From Ensifer sp. LCM 4579 (GTDB lineage Bacteria > Pseudomonadota > Alphaproteobacteria > Rhizobiales > Rhizobiaceae), in NCBI RefSeq assembly GCF_001854885.1, contig NZ_MDDV01000006.1, positions 144,126 through 208,125 of the forward strand: DNA of 64,000 nt, written 5' to 3'. The first letter of the stretch is position 1; each line of letters opens with the position of its first letter. Both the position numbers and the translations under genes were made by a program. Of this stretch, positions 1 to 13,852 are shown one piece after another. The notes under the pieces are model-generated. The model searched no databases, was not told the DNA's origin, and saw only the letters and a list, made by a program, of their open reading frames with translations.

Positions 1-37
1 GAGCCGGCGGGTAAGCCGCGAAACCCCTTTCAGTGTC

Positions 38-69
38 GCTTGTGCGTCCTTCCTTTAGGGCGCACAAGC
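38..69. other. Hairpin at left edge of window
   Basis: Arms GCTTGTGCG (38-46) and CGCACAAGC (61-69) pair perfectly around a short loop. There is no clear T-run on either side, so this may be a weak terminator or a structured element beyond the 3' end of the GYD gene. I see no other feature in bases 1-176. Confidence 0.4.
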
Positions 70-176
70 CATGCTGAGGGGTGCTGAATTCCCGCATCGG
101 CCCGACAATCGGGCACGATGGGCCGTGCGTCAAACGCGCGGCACCTCGATGGGCCGAGGTGATGCGACGGCTCTTC

Positions 177-470
177 CTATCCGAGGGTGCCGATCAGTTC
201 GCGGTAGGCCGCCTCGGGAAAGGCTTTCAGGGTCCGCGTCCTGACATTGCCATAGGTGCCGAGCGTCAACGCGAAGCGTGCGGCGATGGCATCGTCCGGC
301 GCCTCACAGATGGCGACCATGTCGTATTCGCCCATGGTGAGATAGAATTCCTTGAAGGAGCCGCCCATCTCTTCCAGCACCTTCCTGGCCGCGTCCAGCC
401 GCTTCGGGGACTCGCGTACGTTCTTGATACCCTGCTCGGTCCAATTGAGAAGCACGACATATGTGGTCAT
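177..470 (-). CDS. GYD domain protein, 97 aa
   Basis: This is a small cytoplasmic protein of the GYD superfamily, a dimeric ferredoxin-like alpha/beta fold whose members have no firmly assigned reaction. It opens MTTYVVLLNWTEQGIKNV and carries the family signature as GEYD near residue 47, within TMGEYDMVAI; the length is typical. I chose the start at 470 because a GGGAGGTG ribosome site lies about 6 bases upstream, whereas the longer open frame to 515 has none. It lies 356 bases downstream of rpoD on the same strand but beyond that gene's terminator, so it is probably transcribed alone. The family call is firm; no function can be inferred from the context. Confidence 0.85.
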   Translation of the reverse strand: MTTYVVLLNWTEQGIKNVRESPKRLDAARKVLEEMGGSFKEFYLTMGEYDMVAICEAPDDAIAARFALTLGTYGNVRTRTLKAFPEAAYRELIGTLG

Positions 471-826
471 CTCTTCACCTCCCAAGGGCATCCCGCCTTC
501 GATTGAAAGCGGCAAAAGATGCCCCGATTCGTGAAGGAGCAGAGCAGGCTGGATTAAACCGGCCCGCTATCCGCTCCAACTTCTCCAGAAAACGATGACA
601 TTCATGATCTAAGCCGCTTCAACCCAGATCATCAATGAGGACAGGGGGCGACGCCTGCGGTGCAACGGCTGCTCGTGCACTGCAACCCAGTGCCCTTCTA
701 CAAGCCGCGAAGTATAGTCCTGCAGCCGGAAGCTAACAAGTTGGCGAGATGGCGCAGAGGCGCCTGCCCCAAACGAGAAAAGCCGGGCTTTTCGGCCCGG
801 CCTTTCTCGTCTTGAATTGTTCGCGA
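471..826. other. Intergenic region rpoD - GYD gene
   Basis: Apart from the rpoD terminator at its right end I see no gene here. Open frames crossing it are extensions of rpoD shadow frames. Promoter elements for the GYD gene should lie here, but none stands out. Confidence 0.5.
773..810 (-). terminator. rpoD terminator
   Basis: A GC-rich hairpin with core arms GCCGGGC (782-788) and GCCCGGC (795-801) is extended by the A-rich/T-rich flanks ACGAGAAAA and CTTTCTCGT. On the minus strand it lies 17 bases beyond the rpoD stop codon and is followed by a T-containing tail, as expected for an intrinsic terminator. Confidence 0.8.
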
Positions 827-2881
<2,055 letters not shown>

Positions 2882-3318
2882 TTATTCGTCGCTTTCCTTG
2901 TCGCAACCGGCCTGCACCCGGCGCCAATTCCGCTCGGAAGTTTCGGGCACGCCGCGTACCCGCCACCGATTCATTTCCCCTGACGTAACGGGATGTTGTT
3001 TAATTCCTGATTAACCACGACAGCGATCGCGGTCGGGCGGGCAAGCTTCGACAGTCCTGCCACTCAGTCGTTCCTGGCATGAATCCCTATCCGCCGTACC
3101 ATGTCGCCATTTCTGCTTGAAATGGTGATTCCCAGAATTTTCGATCCCGTCAAGCTTTTCCCGTGAAAAACCGCGCAATTCGGCCAAAAACGGTGTTGAC
3201 AGGACTTCTTGCCGCATATCAGCGTTCGCTCAACATGTAGGAGAAACCCGCGAAAAGACAAGGGCGCCATGCGTTTTCGGGCAGAGCACCTCCTGTCCCG
3301 TTTCGGCTCGGGAATTCC
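2882..3318. other. rpoD upstream region
   Basis: 437 bases separate the tdh stop from the rpoD start on the same strand. The region has no convincing gene; the short reading frames in it lack coding character. It should hold the rpoD promoter(s), and one candidate is listed separately. The length suggests regulation of rpoD independent of kbl-tdh. Confidence 0.5.
3126..3154 (-). promoter_or_regulatory. Candidate rpoD promoter
   Basis: On the minus strand CTTGAC (3149-3154) matches the rhizobial -35 consensus perfectly, and 17 bases later comes GAATCA, a poor match to the -10 consensus CTATAT. It lies about 245 bases upstream of the rpoD start. The -35 and spacing are good but the -10 is weak, so confidence is low. 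Confidence 0.3.
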
Positions 3319-4356
<1,038 letters not shown>

Positions 4357-4389
4357 TGCAGGATCCTCACTCCTCCGATCATCTGCCCT

Positions 4390-5577
4390 TCAAATCACGC
4401 CAAGTTCGCGGCCCACCTCCTCGAACACAGCAATCGCCCGCCGCACATCCGCTTCGCTGTGCGCAGCCGACATCTGGGTTCGGATGCGCGCCCGCCCCTT
4501 CGGCACCACCGGGAAGGAGAAGCCGATGACATAGACGCCCTTTTCCAGCATGCGTGCGGCCATATCCTGCGCCAGCGCTGCGTCGCCAAGCATCACCGGG
4601 ATGATCGGATGCCCCTCGCCGGCAAGCGTGAAGCCGAGCTTCGCCATCTCGGCCCTGAAGAGCGCCGCATTGGCATAGAGCCGCTGGCGCAGCGCGTCTC
4701 CGTTCTCGATCAGGTCGAACACCTTGAGCGAGGCGGCGGCGATCACCGGAGCGAGCGTGTTGGAAAAAAGATAAGGCCTGGAGCGCTGGCGAAGCCAGTC
4801 GACGACCTCGGCCCTGGCCGAGGTGTAGCCGCCTGAGGCGCCGCCGAGCGCCTTGCCGAGCGTGCCGGTGATGATGTCGACCCTGTCCTCGACGCCGCAA
4901 TGTTCGGCGGAGCCGCGGCCATGCCTGCCGACGAAACCGACGGCGTGGCTGTCGTCGACCATGACCATTGCGTCGTATTTCTCCGCGAGATCGCAAACGC
5001 CCTCAAGATTGGCGATGATGCCGTCCATCGAGAAGACGCCGTCGGTGGCGATCAGCTTGAAGCGGCTGCCCGCGGCCTTTTTCAACTCCTCCTCCAGTGC
5101 CGCCATGTCGTTATTCGCATAACGAAATCGTTTTGCCTTGGAGAGCCGGACGCCGTCGATGATCGAGGCATGATTCAGCGCGTCGGAAATGACCGCGTCC
5201 TCCTCCCCGAGCAGCGTCTCGAACAGGCCGCCATTGGCGTCGAAGCAGGAGGAATAAAGGATCGTGTCTTCCATGCCGAGGAAGGCGGAGATGCGCGCCT
5301 CGAGTTGCTTGTGCTCCTCCTGCGTGCCGCAGATGAAGCGCACCGAGGCCATGCCGTAGCCATATCGGTCGAGCGCCTTCTTCGCCGCCTCGGCGAGTTC
5401 CTCATTGTCGGCAAGCCCGAGATAATTGTTGGCACAGAAGTTCAAGACCCGGGCACCCGAGGCGACTTCGATCTCGCCCGACTGTTTCGAGGTGATGACG
5501 CGCTCGGACTTGTAGAGCCCCGCCTGCTTCAGGCCAGCGAGTTCCGAACTGAGGTGGGAGAGGAAGGCAGAGGTCAT
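4390..5577 (-). CDS. kbl: 2-amino-3-ketobutyrate coenzyme A ligase, 395 aa
   Basis: A PLP-dependent alpha-oxoamine synthase that splits 2-amino-3-ketobutyrate with CoA into glycine and acetyl-CoA, the second step after Tdh. The PLP lysine lies in [13 protein letters not shown] near residue 245, and [17 protein letters not shown] (about 206-222) holds the cofactor-binding aspartate and histidine. The length of 395 is typical. It is the first gene of the kbl-tdh unit. A perfect 14-bp palindrome, a likely GntR-type operator, sits 24 bases upstream of its start, which suggests that threonine breakdown is under dedicated repressor control. Confidence 0.97.
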   Translation of the reverse strand: MTSAFLSHLSSELAGLKQAGLYKSERVITSKQSGEIEVASGARVLNFCANNYLGLADNEELAEAAKKALDRYGYGMASVRFICGTQEEHKQLEARISAFLGMEDTILYSSCFDANGGLFETLLGEEDAVISDALNHASIIDGVRLSKAKRFRYANNDMAALEEELKKAAGSRFKLIATDGVFSMDGIIANLEGVCDLAEKYDAMVMVDDSHAVGFVGRHGRGSAEHCGVEDRVDIITGTLGKALGGASGGYTSARAEVVDWLRQRSRPYLFSNTLAPVIAAASLKVFDLIENGDALRQRLYANAALFRAEMAKLGFTLAGEGHPIIPVMLGDAALAQDMAARMLEKGVYVIGFSFPVVPKGRARIRTQMSAAHSEADVRRAIAVFEEVGRELGVI

Positions 5578-5601
5578 GATGGGCCGCTTTCAAAAAAGGC
5601 G

Positions 5602-5615
5602 TTTGTCTAGACAAA
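5602..5615. promoter_or_regulatory. Candidate GntR-type operator upstream of kbl
   Basis: TTTGTCTAGACAAA is a perfect 14-bp palindrome with the GTCTAGAC core seen in operators of GntR-family (HutC-like) repressors. It directly follows a possible minus-strand -10 (GCTATT), so it would overlap the transcription start of kbl-tdh. No GntR gene is in this window. Confidence 0.55.
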
Positions 5616-5737
5616 TAGCACGCCGGCTAACGACGTGCAGCCAAATCTCGCTGCATTGTCGAGGCGAACTGCGCGGGATTCAAGCACCTTCCACGCCGCC
5701 GACGCGCTGTGAACGACTCCACGAGCACAGGACCCGG

Positions 5738-7603
5738 TCAGCCCCCGTCCTCAAACGCATCGATCACCGCAAGAAAGGCCTCGCCGTATCTCTCCCGTTT
5801 GCTTTCGCCGACGCCGGGGATATCGAGAAGGTCGTCGAAATCGCGCGGACGCCGCTTGGCGAGTGCGATCAAGGTCGTGTCGGGGAAAACCACATAGGGC
5901 GGCACGTCGAGCTCCCGGGCGATCGACAGGCGCTCCGAACGAAGCCTTTCGAAGAGTTCGAGGTCGGAGCCTGCAAGCTCAGAACGTTCGCGCGCGGCGG
6001 ATGATTTCTGTCCGCGCGCCGCCTTGCCCGACGTCGGCCGGTCCTTGCGGAAGAAGAGCTGCCGCTCCCGGCGGAAGACGGCACGCGCCTCCGGCTCGAG
6101 CTTCAAAGCCCCGAAGGCGGCGTGATCCACGGTGAGCAGTCCGGCGGCGAGCAATTGCCGGAAAACCGATTGCCAGGTGCGCGCCGGCAGATCCTTGCCG
6201 GCGCCGAAAACCGGCATGTTGACATGCCCGAAGCGCTCGGTCTTTTCGTTCACCGTGCCGATCAGCACATCGACCACATGGCCGGCGCCGAAACGCTCAC
6301 CGGTACGGTAGACGGCGGCGAGCGCCTTGATCGCCGCCTCCGTTCCATCCCAGGTCTCAACCGGCTTCAGGCAGGTGTCGCAATGGCCGCAGCCGCCCGG
6401 ATGGGCTTCGCCGAAATGCGCAAGAATAGCCTGCCGGCGGCATCCGGCGGTCTCGCAGATCGCCAGCAGCGCGTTGAGCTTCGACCGTTCGATGCGCTTG
6501 ATCTCCTCGGGCGAACCGCCCTCATCGATCATCCGCCGGCGCTGGATGACGTCGGCCATGCCATAGGCCATCCAGACCTCGGAAGGCAGCCCGTCACGCC
6601 CGGCCCTCCCCGTTTCCTGATAATAGGCTTCGACAGAGCCCGGCAGGTCGAGATGCGCGACATAGCGCACATCCGGCTTGTCGATCCCCATGCCGAAGGC
6701 GACGGTGGCGACGAGGCAGAGGTTCTCCTCCTTGAGGAAGGCATCCTGGTGGGCATCGCGCAAAGCCCGGTCCATGCCGGCGTGGTAGGGCAGCGCGCGG
6801 ATGCCTTGCGCATTCAGCCACTCGGCCGTGTCCTCGACCTTGGCGCGCGACAGGCAATAGACGATGCCGCTTGCATCCTTGAAACGGGAGAGGAAGCGCA
6901 GGAGCTGTTGGCGCGGCTGATCGCGTTCGACGATTTCGTAGGCGATGTTCGGCCGGTCGAAGCTGGAGGTAAAGACCCGCGCACCGTCGAGTGCCAGACG
7001 CTCGATGATGTCGTCGCGCGTGTGCCGGTCGGCAGTGGCGGTGAGCGCGATGCGCGGCACGCCTGGAAAGCGTGCCGAGAGGCAATCGAGCCCGCGATAT
7101 TCGGGGCGGAAATCATGCCCCCATTGCGAGACGCAATGGGCCTCGTCGATTGCAAAGAGCGCGATGTCGGCGTCGGCGACCATCTCCGCGAAACCATCGG
7201 TGACGGCGCGCTCCGGCGTGACGTAGAGCAGATCGAGAGCACCCGATGCCAGCGCGCGGCGGACCGCAATCGCCTCGTCGCGCGTCAGTGAAGAGTTGAG
7301 CGCCGCGGCGCGCACGCCGAGTTGCTTCAGTGCCTCCACCTGATCACGCATCAACGCGATCAGCGGCGAGACGACAATGCCGACGCCGTGGCGGCAAAGC
7401 GCCGGAATCTGGAAACACAGCGACTTGCCGGCACCCGTCGGAAACAGCACCACGGCATCGCCGCCCGCCACCACATGCTCGACGACGGCCTGCTGCTGGC
7501 CGCGAAAGGCGGAATAGCCGTAGACGCGCTTCAGGACATCAAGGGGTTCGGCGGCGCCCGCCGTTTCGAACAGGTGGGCGGTGGTGTTGCGGCTTTCAGA
7601 CAT
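5738..7603 (-). CDS. recQ: ATP-dependent DNA helicase RecQ, 621 aa
   Basis: A superfamily 2 3'-5' DNA helicase used in recombination repair and restart of stalled forks. Visible motifs are Walker [17 protein letters not shown] (about residue 55), motif II DEAHC, the motif V-VI region [13 protein letters not shown] and [12 protein letters not shown], a zinc-binding domain with cysteines in CETAGC and GGCGHCDTC, and a C-terminal HRDC domain (about 535-615, ending near [14 protein letters not shown]). All helicase motifs look intact and the length is normal for the family. It lies downstream of dnaG on the same strand after a repeat-rich 330-base gap. The start codon at 7603 gives [16 protein letters not shown]. 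Confidence 0.95.
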   Translation of the reverse strand: MSESRNTTAHLFETAGAAEPLDVLKRVYGYSAFRGQQQAVVEHVVAGGDAVVLFPTGAGKSLCFQIPALCRHGVGIVVSPLIALMRDQVEALKQLGVRAAALNSSLTRDEAIAVRRALASGALDLLYVTPERAVTDGFAEMVADADIALFAIDEAHCVSQWGHDFRPEYRGLDCLSARFPGVPRIALTATADRHTRDDIIERLALDGARVFTSSFDRPNIAYEIVERDQPRQQLLRFLSRFKDASGIVYCLSRAKVEDTAEWLNAQGIRALPYHAGMDRALRDAHQDAFLKEENLCLVATVAFGMGIDKPDVRYVAHLDLPGSVEAYYQETGRAGRDGLPSEVWMAYGMADVIQRRRMIDEGGSPEEIKRIERSKLNALLAICETAGCRRQAILAHFGEAHPGGCGHCDTCLKPVETWDGTEAAIKALAAVYRTGERFGAGHVVDVLIGTVNEKTERFGHVNMPVFGAGKDLPARTWQSVFRQLLAAGLLTVDHAAFGALKLEPEARAVFRRERQLFFRKDRPTSGKAARGQKSSAARERSELAGSDLELFERLRSERLSIARELDVPPYVVFPDTTLIALAKRRPRDFDDLLDIPGVGESKRERYGEAFLAVIDAFEDGG

Positions 7604-7681
7604 GGAATCGCTTTCCTCGGGGCGCTGAATATGCGGAACAGGCGAGCCGGATGCAAACGGTCGAGGGTCGATTTGCCCCTC

Positions 7682-7733
7682 TCCTCGGGTTTAACCCGAG
7701 GACTAACCCTCTCCCCGCAGGCGGGGCGAGGGG
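7682..7733. repeat. Two adjacent hairpin palindromes
   Basis: TCCTCGGGTT and AACCCGAGGA (within 7682-7702) form a palindrome. Immediately after it CCCTC plus CCCCGC pair with CGGGG plus GAGGG (about 7707-7733). The content resembles rhizobial intergenic mosaic elements, by recollection of the family rather than by search. Confidence 0.65.
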
Positions 7734-7826
7734 ACACCCCTGTACACGGCCGCTCCCTCTGCTCGTTCATCGACGCTCGCTCCTCCCTCCGAGGCGGCAA
7801 ATGGGGTAGAACGAGCCCCGCGAGTC

Positions 7827-7918
7827 CCTTCTCCCCGCCTGCGGGGAGAAGGTGCCGGTCCACCCTCCGCAGCTGCTGCGCAGCTGCTGCGGAGGACGGG
7901 CAGGCGGATGAGGGGCGA
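7827..7918. repeat. ABC-type rhizobial mosaic element interrupted by a palindrome
   Basis: The left part is a perfect 12-bp inverted repeat, CCTTCTCCCCGC (7827-7838) with GCGGGGAGAAGG (7841-7852), followed by GTGCCGG. The right part is GGCGGATGAGGGGC (about 7903-7916). In the usual rhizobial element these parts are almost adjacent; here about 41 bases holding a second palindrome (7865-7895, CCTCCGCAGC / GCTGCTGCGGAGG) lie between them. Confidence 0.75.
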
Positions 7919-7933
7919 TCCCACGAGCCCCCG

Positions 7934-9913
7934 TCACCGCGCCGCCGGCCCCTTCACCCGTCCGGACAGCACCCCGAAGCCCTCGATGATCGCCTCGAGC
8001 TTGTCCATCCGGTGAAGCTCGAGCTGCACCTCCTCCATGGCACGCACCAGACGCTGACCCTGCTCCACGTCCTCGGTGGCCGCGGCTTCGGCGATTTCGC
8101 GCTCCAGCTCCCGCTTCTGCCAGAGCAGCGCCTTCGTCCGCCGGTGAAGGGTGAGCGCCTGGAGGTAGCCCTCGCGCGCGTCCTCGGGAGCCGCGACGGC
8201 CGTCGCTGTCCAGAGCCGCGCGTAGCGCACCTGCTGGTCGAGTTGGCCGATCAGCGCACCGAAGCCCTCCGCCTCCAACAGCTCGATGAGGTTCTCCCGC
8301 GTCAGCCGCGGTCCGCTCGCCGCCGCAGCGTTCAGGACCGCCGCCCAGCAGCGCTGCAGGTCGCGATGGTCGAACTCGATGGTCGAGATCTCGTCATATT
8401 CGTCGAACAGCAGCTGCGGGTGATTGACGATGGTGAGCGCCAGCACGCACTCGCGCAGAAGCGGCGCGGCCTGCTGGCCGCTGACGAGCGACGTGCGTGC
8501 CAGCCGGTCGGAGATCGAGGTCGGGCCGGCAGCATTGCGGGCGACGCCGAAGCCTCTCGGCCCGCCGCGCTCGCGCCCGCCCCGCTCGAAGGGCCGCCGA
8601 TCGCCCCGAAAGGGAGTGCCGACTTGCAGGAAGGCGTTCAGCCGGTCGCGCATGTCCTGGCCGTAATGGCGGCGCACGCTTTCGTCAGCAATGACGGCGG
8701 TCACCTGCCTCAGCCGGGCTTCGAGCTCGGCGCGCTTTTCCGGCGTGTCGAAGCTGCCGCCCTGGACCTCGCGCAGCCACACCATATCGGCGAGCGAGCG
8801 GGCATTGGCGAGCACCTTGTCGAAGGGGTCGCGTCCTTCATGGCGCACGAGATCGTCCGGATCCTTGCCATCCGGCAGCACGGCAAAGCGCACCGAACGC
8901 CCGGGTTTCAAGTGCGGCAGCGCCAAGTCGACGGCGCGGTTGGCGGCGCGGATACCGGCGCCGTCACCGTCGAAGCAGAGCACCGGCTGCGACGTCATCT
9001 TCCAGAGCAGATCCAGCTGGTTTTCGGTGAGCGCCGTGCCGAGCGGGGCAACGGCGTTTTCGATGCCGGCCTGATGCAGCGCGATCACGTCCATATAGCC
9101 CTCGACGGCGATGATCGTGCCGGCGCCGTCCGCGCCCTGCGCCGCCCGGCGGGCGCGGGCGAAATTGAAGAGGACATTGCCCTTGTGGAAGAGCTCGGTC
9201 TCGTTCGAATTCAGGTACTTCGCCGGCGCATCCGGCGACATTGCGCGGCCGCCGAATGCGATCACCTTTTCGCGCGCCGAGAGGATCGGGAACATGATGC
9301 GATCGCGGAAGCGATCGTAGGACACCGGAATGTCCGGACCATGCACGACGAGCCCGCAGGCCTCGATCTGCTCCTTGCCGACGCCCTTGCCTGCGAGAAA
9401 TTCCTTGAGCGCATTGCGGCTGTCGGGCGAATAGCCGAGCCGGAACAGGTCGATCGTCCGGCCTGTCAGTCCCCTCTCGCGCAGATAGGCGCGGGCCCTG
9501 GCACCATTCGCGGTCTGAAGCTGGTCTTCGAAGAACTGGGTTGCCAGTTCCATTACGTCGAGCAGGCTCGTGCGCTCCTTGTCGCGCCGTTCGGCCTCCG
9601 GATCCGGCTGCGGCATGGGCACGCCCGCCATGTCAGCGATCTGCTGCACCGCTTCGGGAAAACTCAACCCTTCGAGATCGGTCAGGAAGCGGAAATGATC
9701 ACCGGAGACGCCGCAACCGAAACAGTGGTAGCGGCCCTTGCGGTCCTCGCAATGGAAGCTCGGCGTCTTTTCGCCATGAAACGGGCAGCAGGCCCAATAG
9801 TCGCCGCGCGAGACATTGGTCTTGCGGCGATCCCAGGTCACGCGCTTGCCGATCACGTCCGATATCGGGACGCGGTCGCGGATCTCGTCGAGAAAGGACG
9901 GTGAAAAGCGCAT
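7934..9913 (-). CDS. dnaG: DNA primase DnaG, 659 aa
   Basis: It synthesises the RNA primers for lagging-strand replication. The N-terminal CHC2 zinc finger is visible as CCPFHGEKTPSFHCEDRKG followed by YHCFGCGVSGD (about residues 40-70). The TOPRIM catalytic domain has the conserved glutamate in IIAVEGYMDVIAL (about 265) and the aspartates in VLCFDGDGAG. The C-terminal part is the helicase-interaction domain. The start at 9913 (MRFSPSFLDEIRDRVP) matches the usual primase N terminus; the frame stays open 17 codons further upstream, but that extension has no family similarity. It lies 181 bases downstream of the GatB/YqeY gene, the usual alphaproteobacterial neighbour. Confidence 0.96.
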   Translation of the reverse strand: MRFSPSFLDEIRDRVPISDVIGKRVTWDRRKTNVSRGDYWACCPFHGEKTPSFHCEDRKGRYHCFGCGVSGDHFRFLTDLEGLSFPEAVQQIADMAGVPMPQPDPEAERRDKERTSLLDVMELATQFFEDQLQTANGARARAYLRERGLTGRTIDLFRLGYSPDSRNALKEFLAGKGVGKEQIEACGLVVHGPDIPVSYDRFRDRIMFPILSAREKVIAFGGRAMSPDAPAKYLNSNETELFHKGNVLFNFARARRAAQGADGAGTIIAVEGYMDVIALHQAGIENAVAPLGTALTENQLDLLWKMTSQPVLCFDGDGAGIRAANRAVDLALPHLKPGRSVRFAVLPDGKDPDDLVRHEGRDPFDKVLANARSLADMVWLREVQGGSFDTPEKRAELEARLRQVTAVIADESVRRHYGQDMRDRLNAFLQVGTPFRGDRRPFERGGRERGGPRGFGVARNAAGPTSISDRLARTSLVSGQQAAPLLRECVLALTIVNHPQLLFDEYDEISTIEFDHRDLQRCWAAVLNAAAASGPRLTRENLIELLEAEGFGALIGQLDQQVRYARLWTATAVAAPEDAREGYLQALTLHRRTKALLWQKRELEREIAEAAATEDVEQGQRLVRAMEEVQLELHRMDKLEAIIEGFGVLSGRVKGPAAR

Positions 9914-10094
9914 GGGTTTCCTCTGGCCTCTCCCCCTATAAGCGGGAAGCCGACAGGATGCCACAGTGCGGAGCTACCTTGCCCGCAATTCACAGGGGCG
10001 TAAAAGAAGGGAGACGGCCTCAAGTCCAGCCCTGCCTGGGCTCGTTTTCTCACTGGGAAATCGACGGCCCGCCGCGACCAAGCGGGCCCGCCTG

Positions 10095-10544
10095 CTACTT
10101 CAACAGATCCTTGACGACGCCGGACGCCTTGGCGAAGTCCATCTGGCCGGGATAGCGCTCCTTCAGCGCGTTCATGCACTTGCCCATGTCGCGAAGCCCG
10201 TGCGAACCGGTCTCCTTCACGACCTCGGCGCAAAGCTCCTTCACCTTTTCCTCGGGCAACTGCTCGGGCAAGAACTCGCCGATGATCGCGATTTCCTGCC
10301 GCTCCTGCTCGGCCAGCTCCGGCCGGCCGCCTTCATCGTAGACGCGGGCCGATTCCTCGCGCTGTTTGATCATCTTCGCGAGGATCTGCATGATCTCCTC
10401 GTCGCCGACGGGATCCTTGCCCTGGCCGCGATTGGCGATGTCGCGATCCTTGATCGCCGCCTGGATCAGCCGGACGGTCGACGTCCGCCTTGCGTCCTTG
10501 GCCTTCAGCGCTTCTTTCAGTGCGTTAGCGAAGTGCTCGCGCAT
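10095..10544 (-). CDS. GatB/YqeY domain protein, 149 aa
   Basis: A YqeY-type protein with homology to the C-terminal tRNA-binding region of amidotransferase subunit GatB; its own role is not established. The sequence begins MREHFANALKEALKAKDARR and is mostly helical, with the family segment KMIKQREESARVYDEGGRPEL (spanning about residues 68-88) and a C-terminal DMGKCMNALKERYPG. I chose the start at 10544 because GGAGAAG lies 3-9 bases before it, whereas the ATG at 10556 has no ribosome site. It stands divergent to carA and upstream of dnaG, a gene order common in alphaproteobacteria. Confidence 0.9.
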   Translation of the reverse strand: MREHFANALKEALKAKDARRTSTVRLIQAAIKDRDIANRGQGKDPVGDEEIMQILAKMIKQREESARVYDEGGRPELAEQERQEIAIIGEFLPEQLPEEKVKELCAEVVKETGSHGLRDMGKCMNALKERYPGQMDFAKASGVVKDLLK

Positions 10545-10870
10545 ATTCTTCTCCATGCCGAAACCGGCCCCTGTATCTCAGTTCGGAACCGGTTCGATTG
10601 CGTCATTGTTATCGTCGTCTTTAACCACTGCGGCAGGAGCAATCAAACGGAATACGCAACCCTTTGAATCATAAGGAACTTTATATCCAGACAATTCACG
10701 GGCGGCTGGTTGACCCCGTTCAAGCCTTTGGCTATTTTCCGGCACCTGCACGACATTGGCATGACACCTTCTTCGCGGGGGTTCCCCGCGCGTCCATGCC
10801 TGAGCATATGAGATGGCGATATATCGGCCGGCTTTCAAGCCGCGCCGCCGGCCGCAACGGGATAGGAACA
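10545..10870. other. Divergent region yqeY - carA
   Basis: About 325 bases between divergent genes. The carA frame is open back to 10664, but the upstream part does not resemble carA. A small hairpin, CGCGGGG / CCCCGCG, sits near 10776-10791 and could belong to a carA leader. I see no clear promoter hexamers and no leader peptide that I can support. Confidence 0.4.
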
Positions 10871-12076
10871 ATGAGCGCGACACCCGCATGGACAATCCAG
10901 AAACCCACTGCCTTGCTCGTTCTGGCCGACGGCACGGTGATCGAAGGCAAGGGCATCGGTGCGACCGGCAAGGTCCAGGCGGAAGTCTGCTTCAATACCG
11001 CCTTGACCGGCTATCAGGAAATCCTGACGGACCCCTCCTATCTCGGCCAGATCGTCACCTTCACCTTCCCGCATGTCGGCAATATCGGCGCCAATGACGA
11101 AGATATCGAGGACCTGACGCCCGCCGCCCGCCACGGCGCCGTCGGCGTGATCTTCAAAGCCGACATCACCGATCCCTCCAACTATCGCGCCGCCAAACAC
11201 CTTGATGCCTGGCTGAAGGCGCGCGGCATCATCGGCCTTTCCGGCATCGACACGCGGGCACTGACGGCCTGGATCCGCGAGAACGGCATGCCGAATGCTG
11301 TCATCGCCCATGATCCGAACGGCGTCTTCGACGTCGAGACGCTGAAGACCGAGGCGAAGGCTTGGAGCGGCCTCGAGGGCCTCGACCTCGCCAGGGTCGC
11401 GACCTCCGGCCAGTCCTATCGCTGGAGCGAGAAGCCCTGGGTCTGGAACGAGGGCTATTCGACGCTCGGTGAGACGGAAGCCGCCTACCACGTCGTCGCG
11501 CTCGATTACGGCGTCAAGCGCAACATTCTGCGCCTCTTCGCCGGCCTGAACTGCCGGGTCACCGTCGTCCCGGCGCAAACGAGCGCCGAAGAGGTTCTGG
11601 CGCTCAAGCCCGACGGCATCTTTCTCTCTAACGGCCCGGGCGACCCGGCGGCGACCGGTGCATATGCCGTGCCGGTGATCCAGGATCTGCTGAAGTCCGA
11701 CATACCGGTCTTCGGCATCTGCCTCGGTCACCAGATGCTGGCGCTGGCGCTCGGCGCCAAAACCGAGAAGATGCATCAGGGCCATCACGGCGCCAACCAC
11801 CCGGTCAAGGATCACACCACCGGCAAGGTCGAGATCGTGTCGATGAACCACGGCTTCGCGGTCGATTCGAAGTCGTTGCCGCAGGGCGTTGAAGAGACTC
11901 ACATTTCGCTCTTCGACGGCACCAATTGCGGGCTGCGCCTCGCCGGCAGGCCGGTCTTCTCCGTCCAGCACCACCCGGAGGCCTCCCCCGGCCCGCAGGA
12001 CAGCCACTACCTCTTCCGTCGCTTCATGAACCTGATCCGCGAGAAGAAGGGCGAGCCGGCGCTGGCCGAGCGCTGA
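10871..12076 (+). CDS. carA: Carbamoyl phosphate synthase small subunit, 401 aa
   Basis: The glutaminase subunit of carbamoyl phosphate synthase; it hydrolyses glutamine and passes ammonia to CarB for arginine and pyrimidine synthesis. The C-terminal class I amidotransferase domain shows the nucleophile cysteine in VFGICLGHQ (about residue 283) and the catalytic histidine in VQHHPEASPGP (about 367). The N-terminal CarA-specific domain is present. I chose the start at 10871 (MSATPAWTIQ) because GGATAGGA lies just upstream and the family begins here; the longer frame adds 69 residues without homology. carB is not in the window, so the subunits are encoded apart, as is common in rhizobia. Confidence 0.97.
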   Translation: MSATPAWTIQKPTALLVLADGTVIEGKGIGATGKVQAEVCFNTALTGYQEILTDPSYLGQIVTFTFPHVGNIGANDEDIEDLTPAARHGAVGVIFKADITDPSNYRAAKHLDAWLKARGIIGLSGIDTRALTAWIRENGMPNAVIAHDPNGVFDVETLKTEAKAWSGLEGLDLARVATSGQSYRWSEKPWVWNEGYSTLGETEAAYHVVALDYGVKRNILRLFAGLNCRVTVVPAQTSAEEVLALKPDGIFLSNGPGDPAATGAYAVPVIQDLLKSDIPVFGICLGHQMLALALGAKTEKMHQGHHGANHPVKDHTTGKVEIVSMNHGFAVDSKSLPQGVEETHISLFDGTNCGLRLAGRPVFSVQHHPEASPGPQDSHYLFRRFMNLIREKKGEPALAER

Positions 12077-12117
12077 GGGGACTGTAGCGCACTCACTTTT
12101 GGACTGCCGGCTGGAGG

Positions 12118-12182
12118 CACCCCCCTCTGGCCTGCCCGTCCTCCGCAGCTGCCGCGGAGGACGGGCAGGGCAGAGGGGGGTG
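12118..12182. repeat. 65-bp near-perfect palindrome
   Basis: The arms begin CACCCCCCTCTG (12118-12129) and end CAGAGGGGGGTG (12171-12182), with inner arms CCTGCCCGTCCTCCGC and GCGGAGGACGGGCAGG. The inner core is nearly the same sequence as the palindrome inside the element at 7865-7904, so it is a dispersed repeat family. It lies 40 bases beyond carA. Confidence 0.8.
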
Positions 12183-12268
12183 GCACCGCCAAACCCAACT
12201 ACACGCGAAGCAAAAGACCGCAATTTTAACCCGTTAGCATCTCGACCTGAATCAAATTCGCATGTCGC

Positions 12269-12302
12269 AAAAAAGCCCGCCCCATCAGGCGGGCTTCTTC
12301 CT
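12269..12302. terminator. Bidirectional terminator carA / aatA
   Basis: AAGCCCGCC (12273-12281) pairs with GGCGGGCTT (12288-12296), flanked by AAAAAA on the left and TTCTTCC on the right. It lies between the convergent genes carA and aatA and could serve both. Confidence 0.85.
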
Positions 12303-12322
12303 GATGCGGTAGAAAACCGCCC

Positions 12323-13852
<1,530 letters not shown>

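Larger units (their letters stand above)
7604..7933. other. Repeat-rich gap dnaG - recQ
   Basis: This 330-base stretch has no gene. From about 7676 to 7919 it is nearly all palindromic repeat (listed separately). The rest shows nothing recognisable. Transcripts from dnaG would need to pass through several strong hairpins to reach recQ. Confidence 0.7.

Noticed and set aside
7322-9904. 860-codon plus-strand frame opposite dnaG
   Set aside because: It is the antisense frame of dnaG; DnaG motifs on the minus strand are unambiguous.
10664-10870. N-terminal extension of CarA
   Set aside because: The 69 extra residues have no resemblance to CarA and lie before a good ribosome site and the family start.
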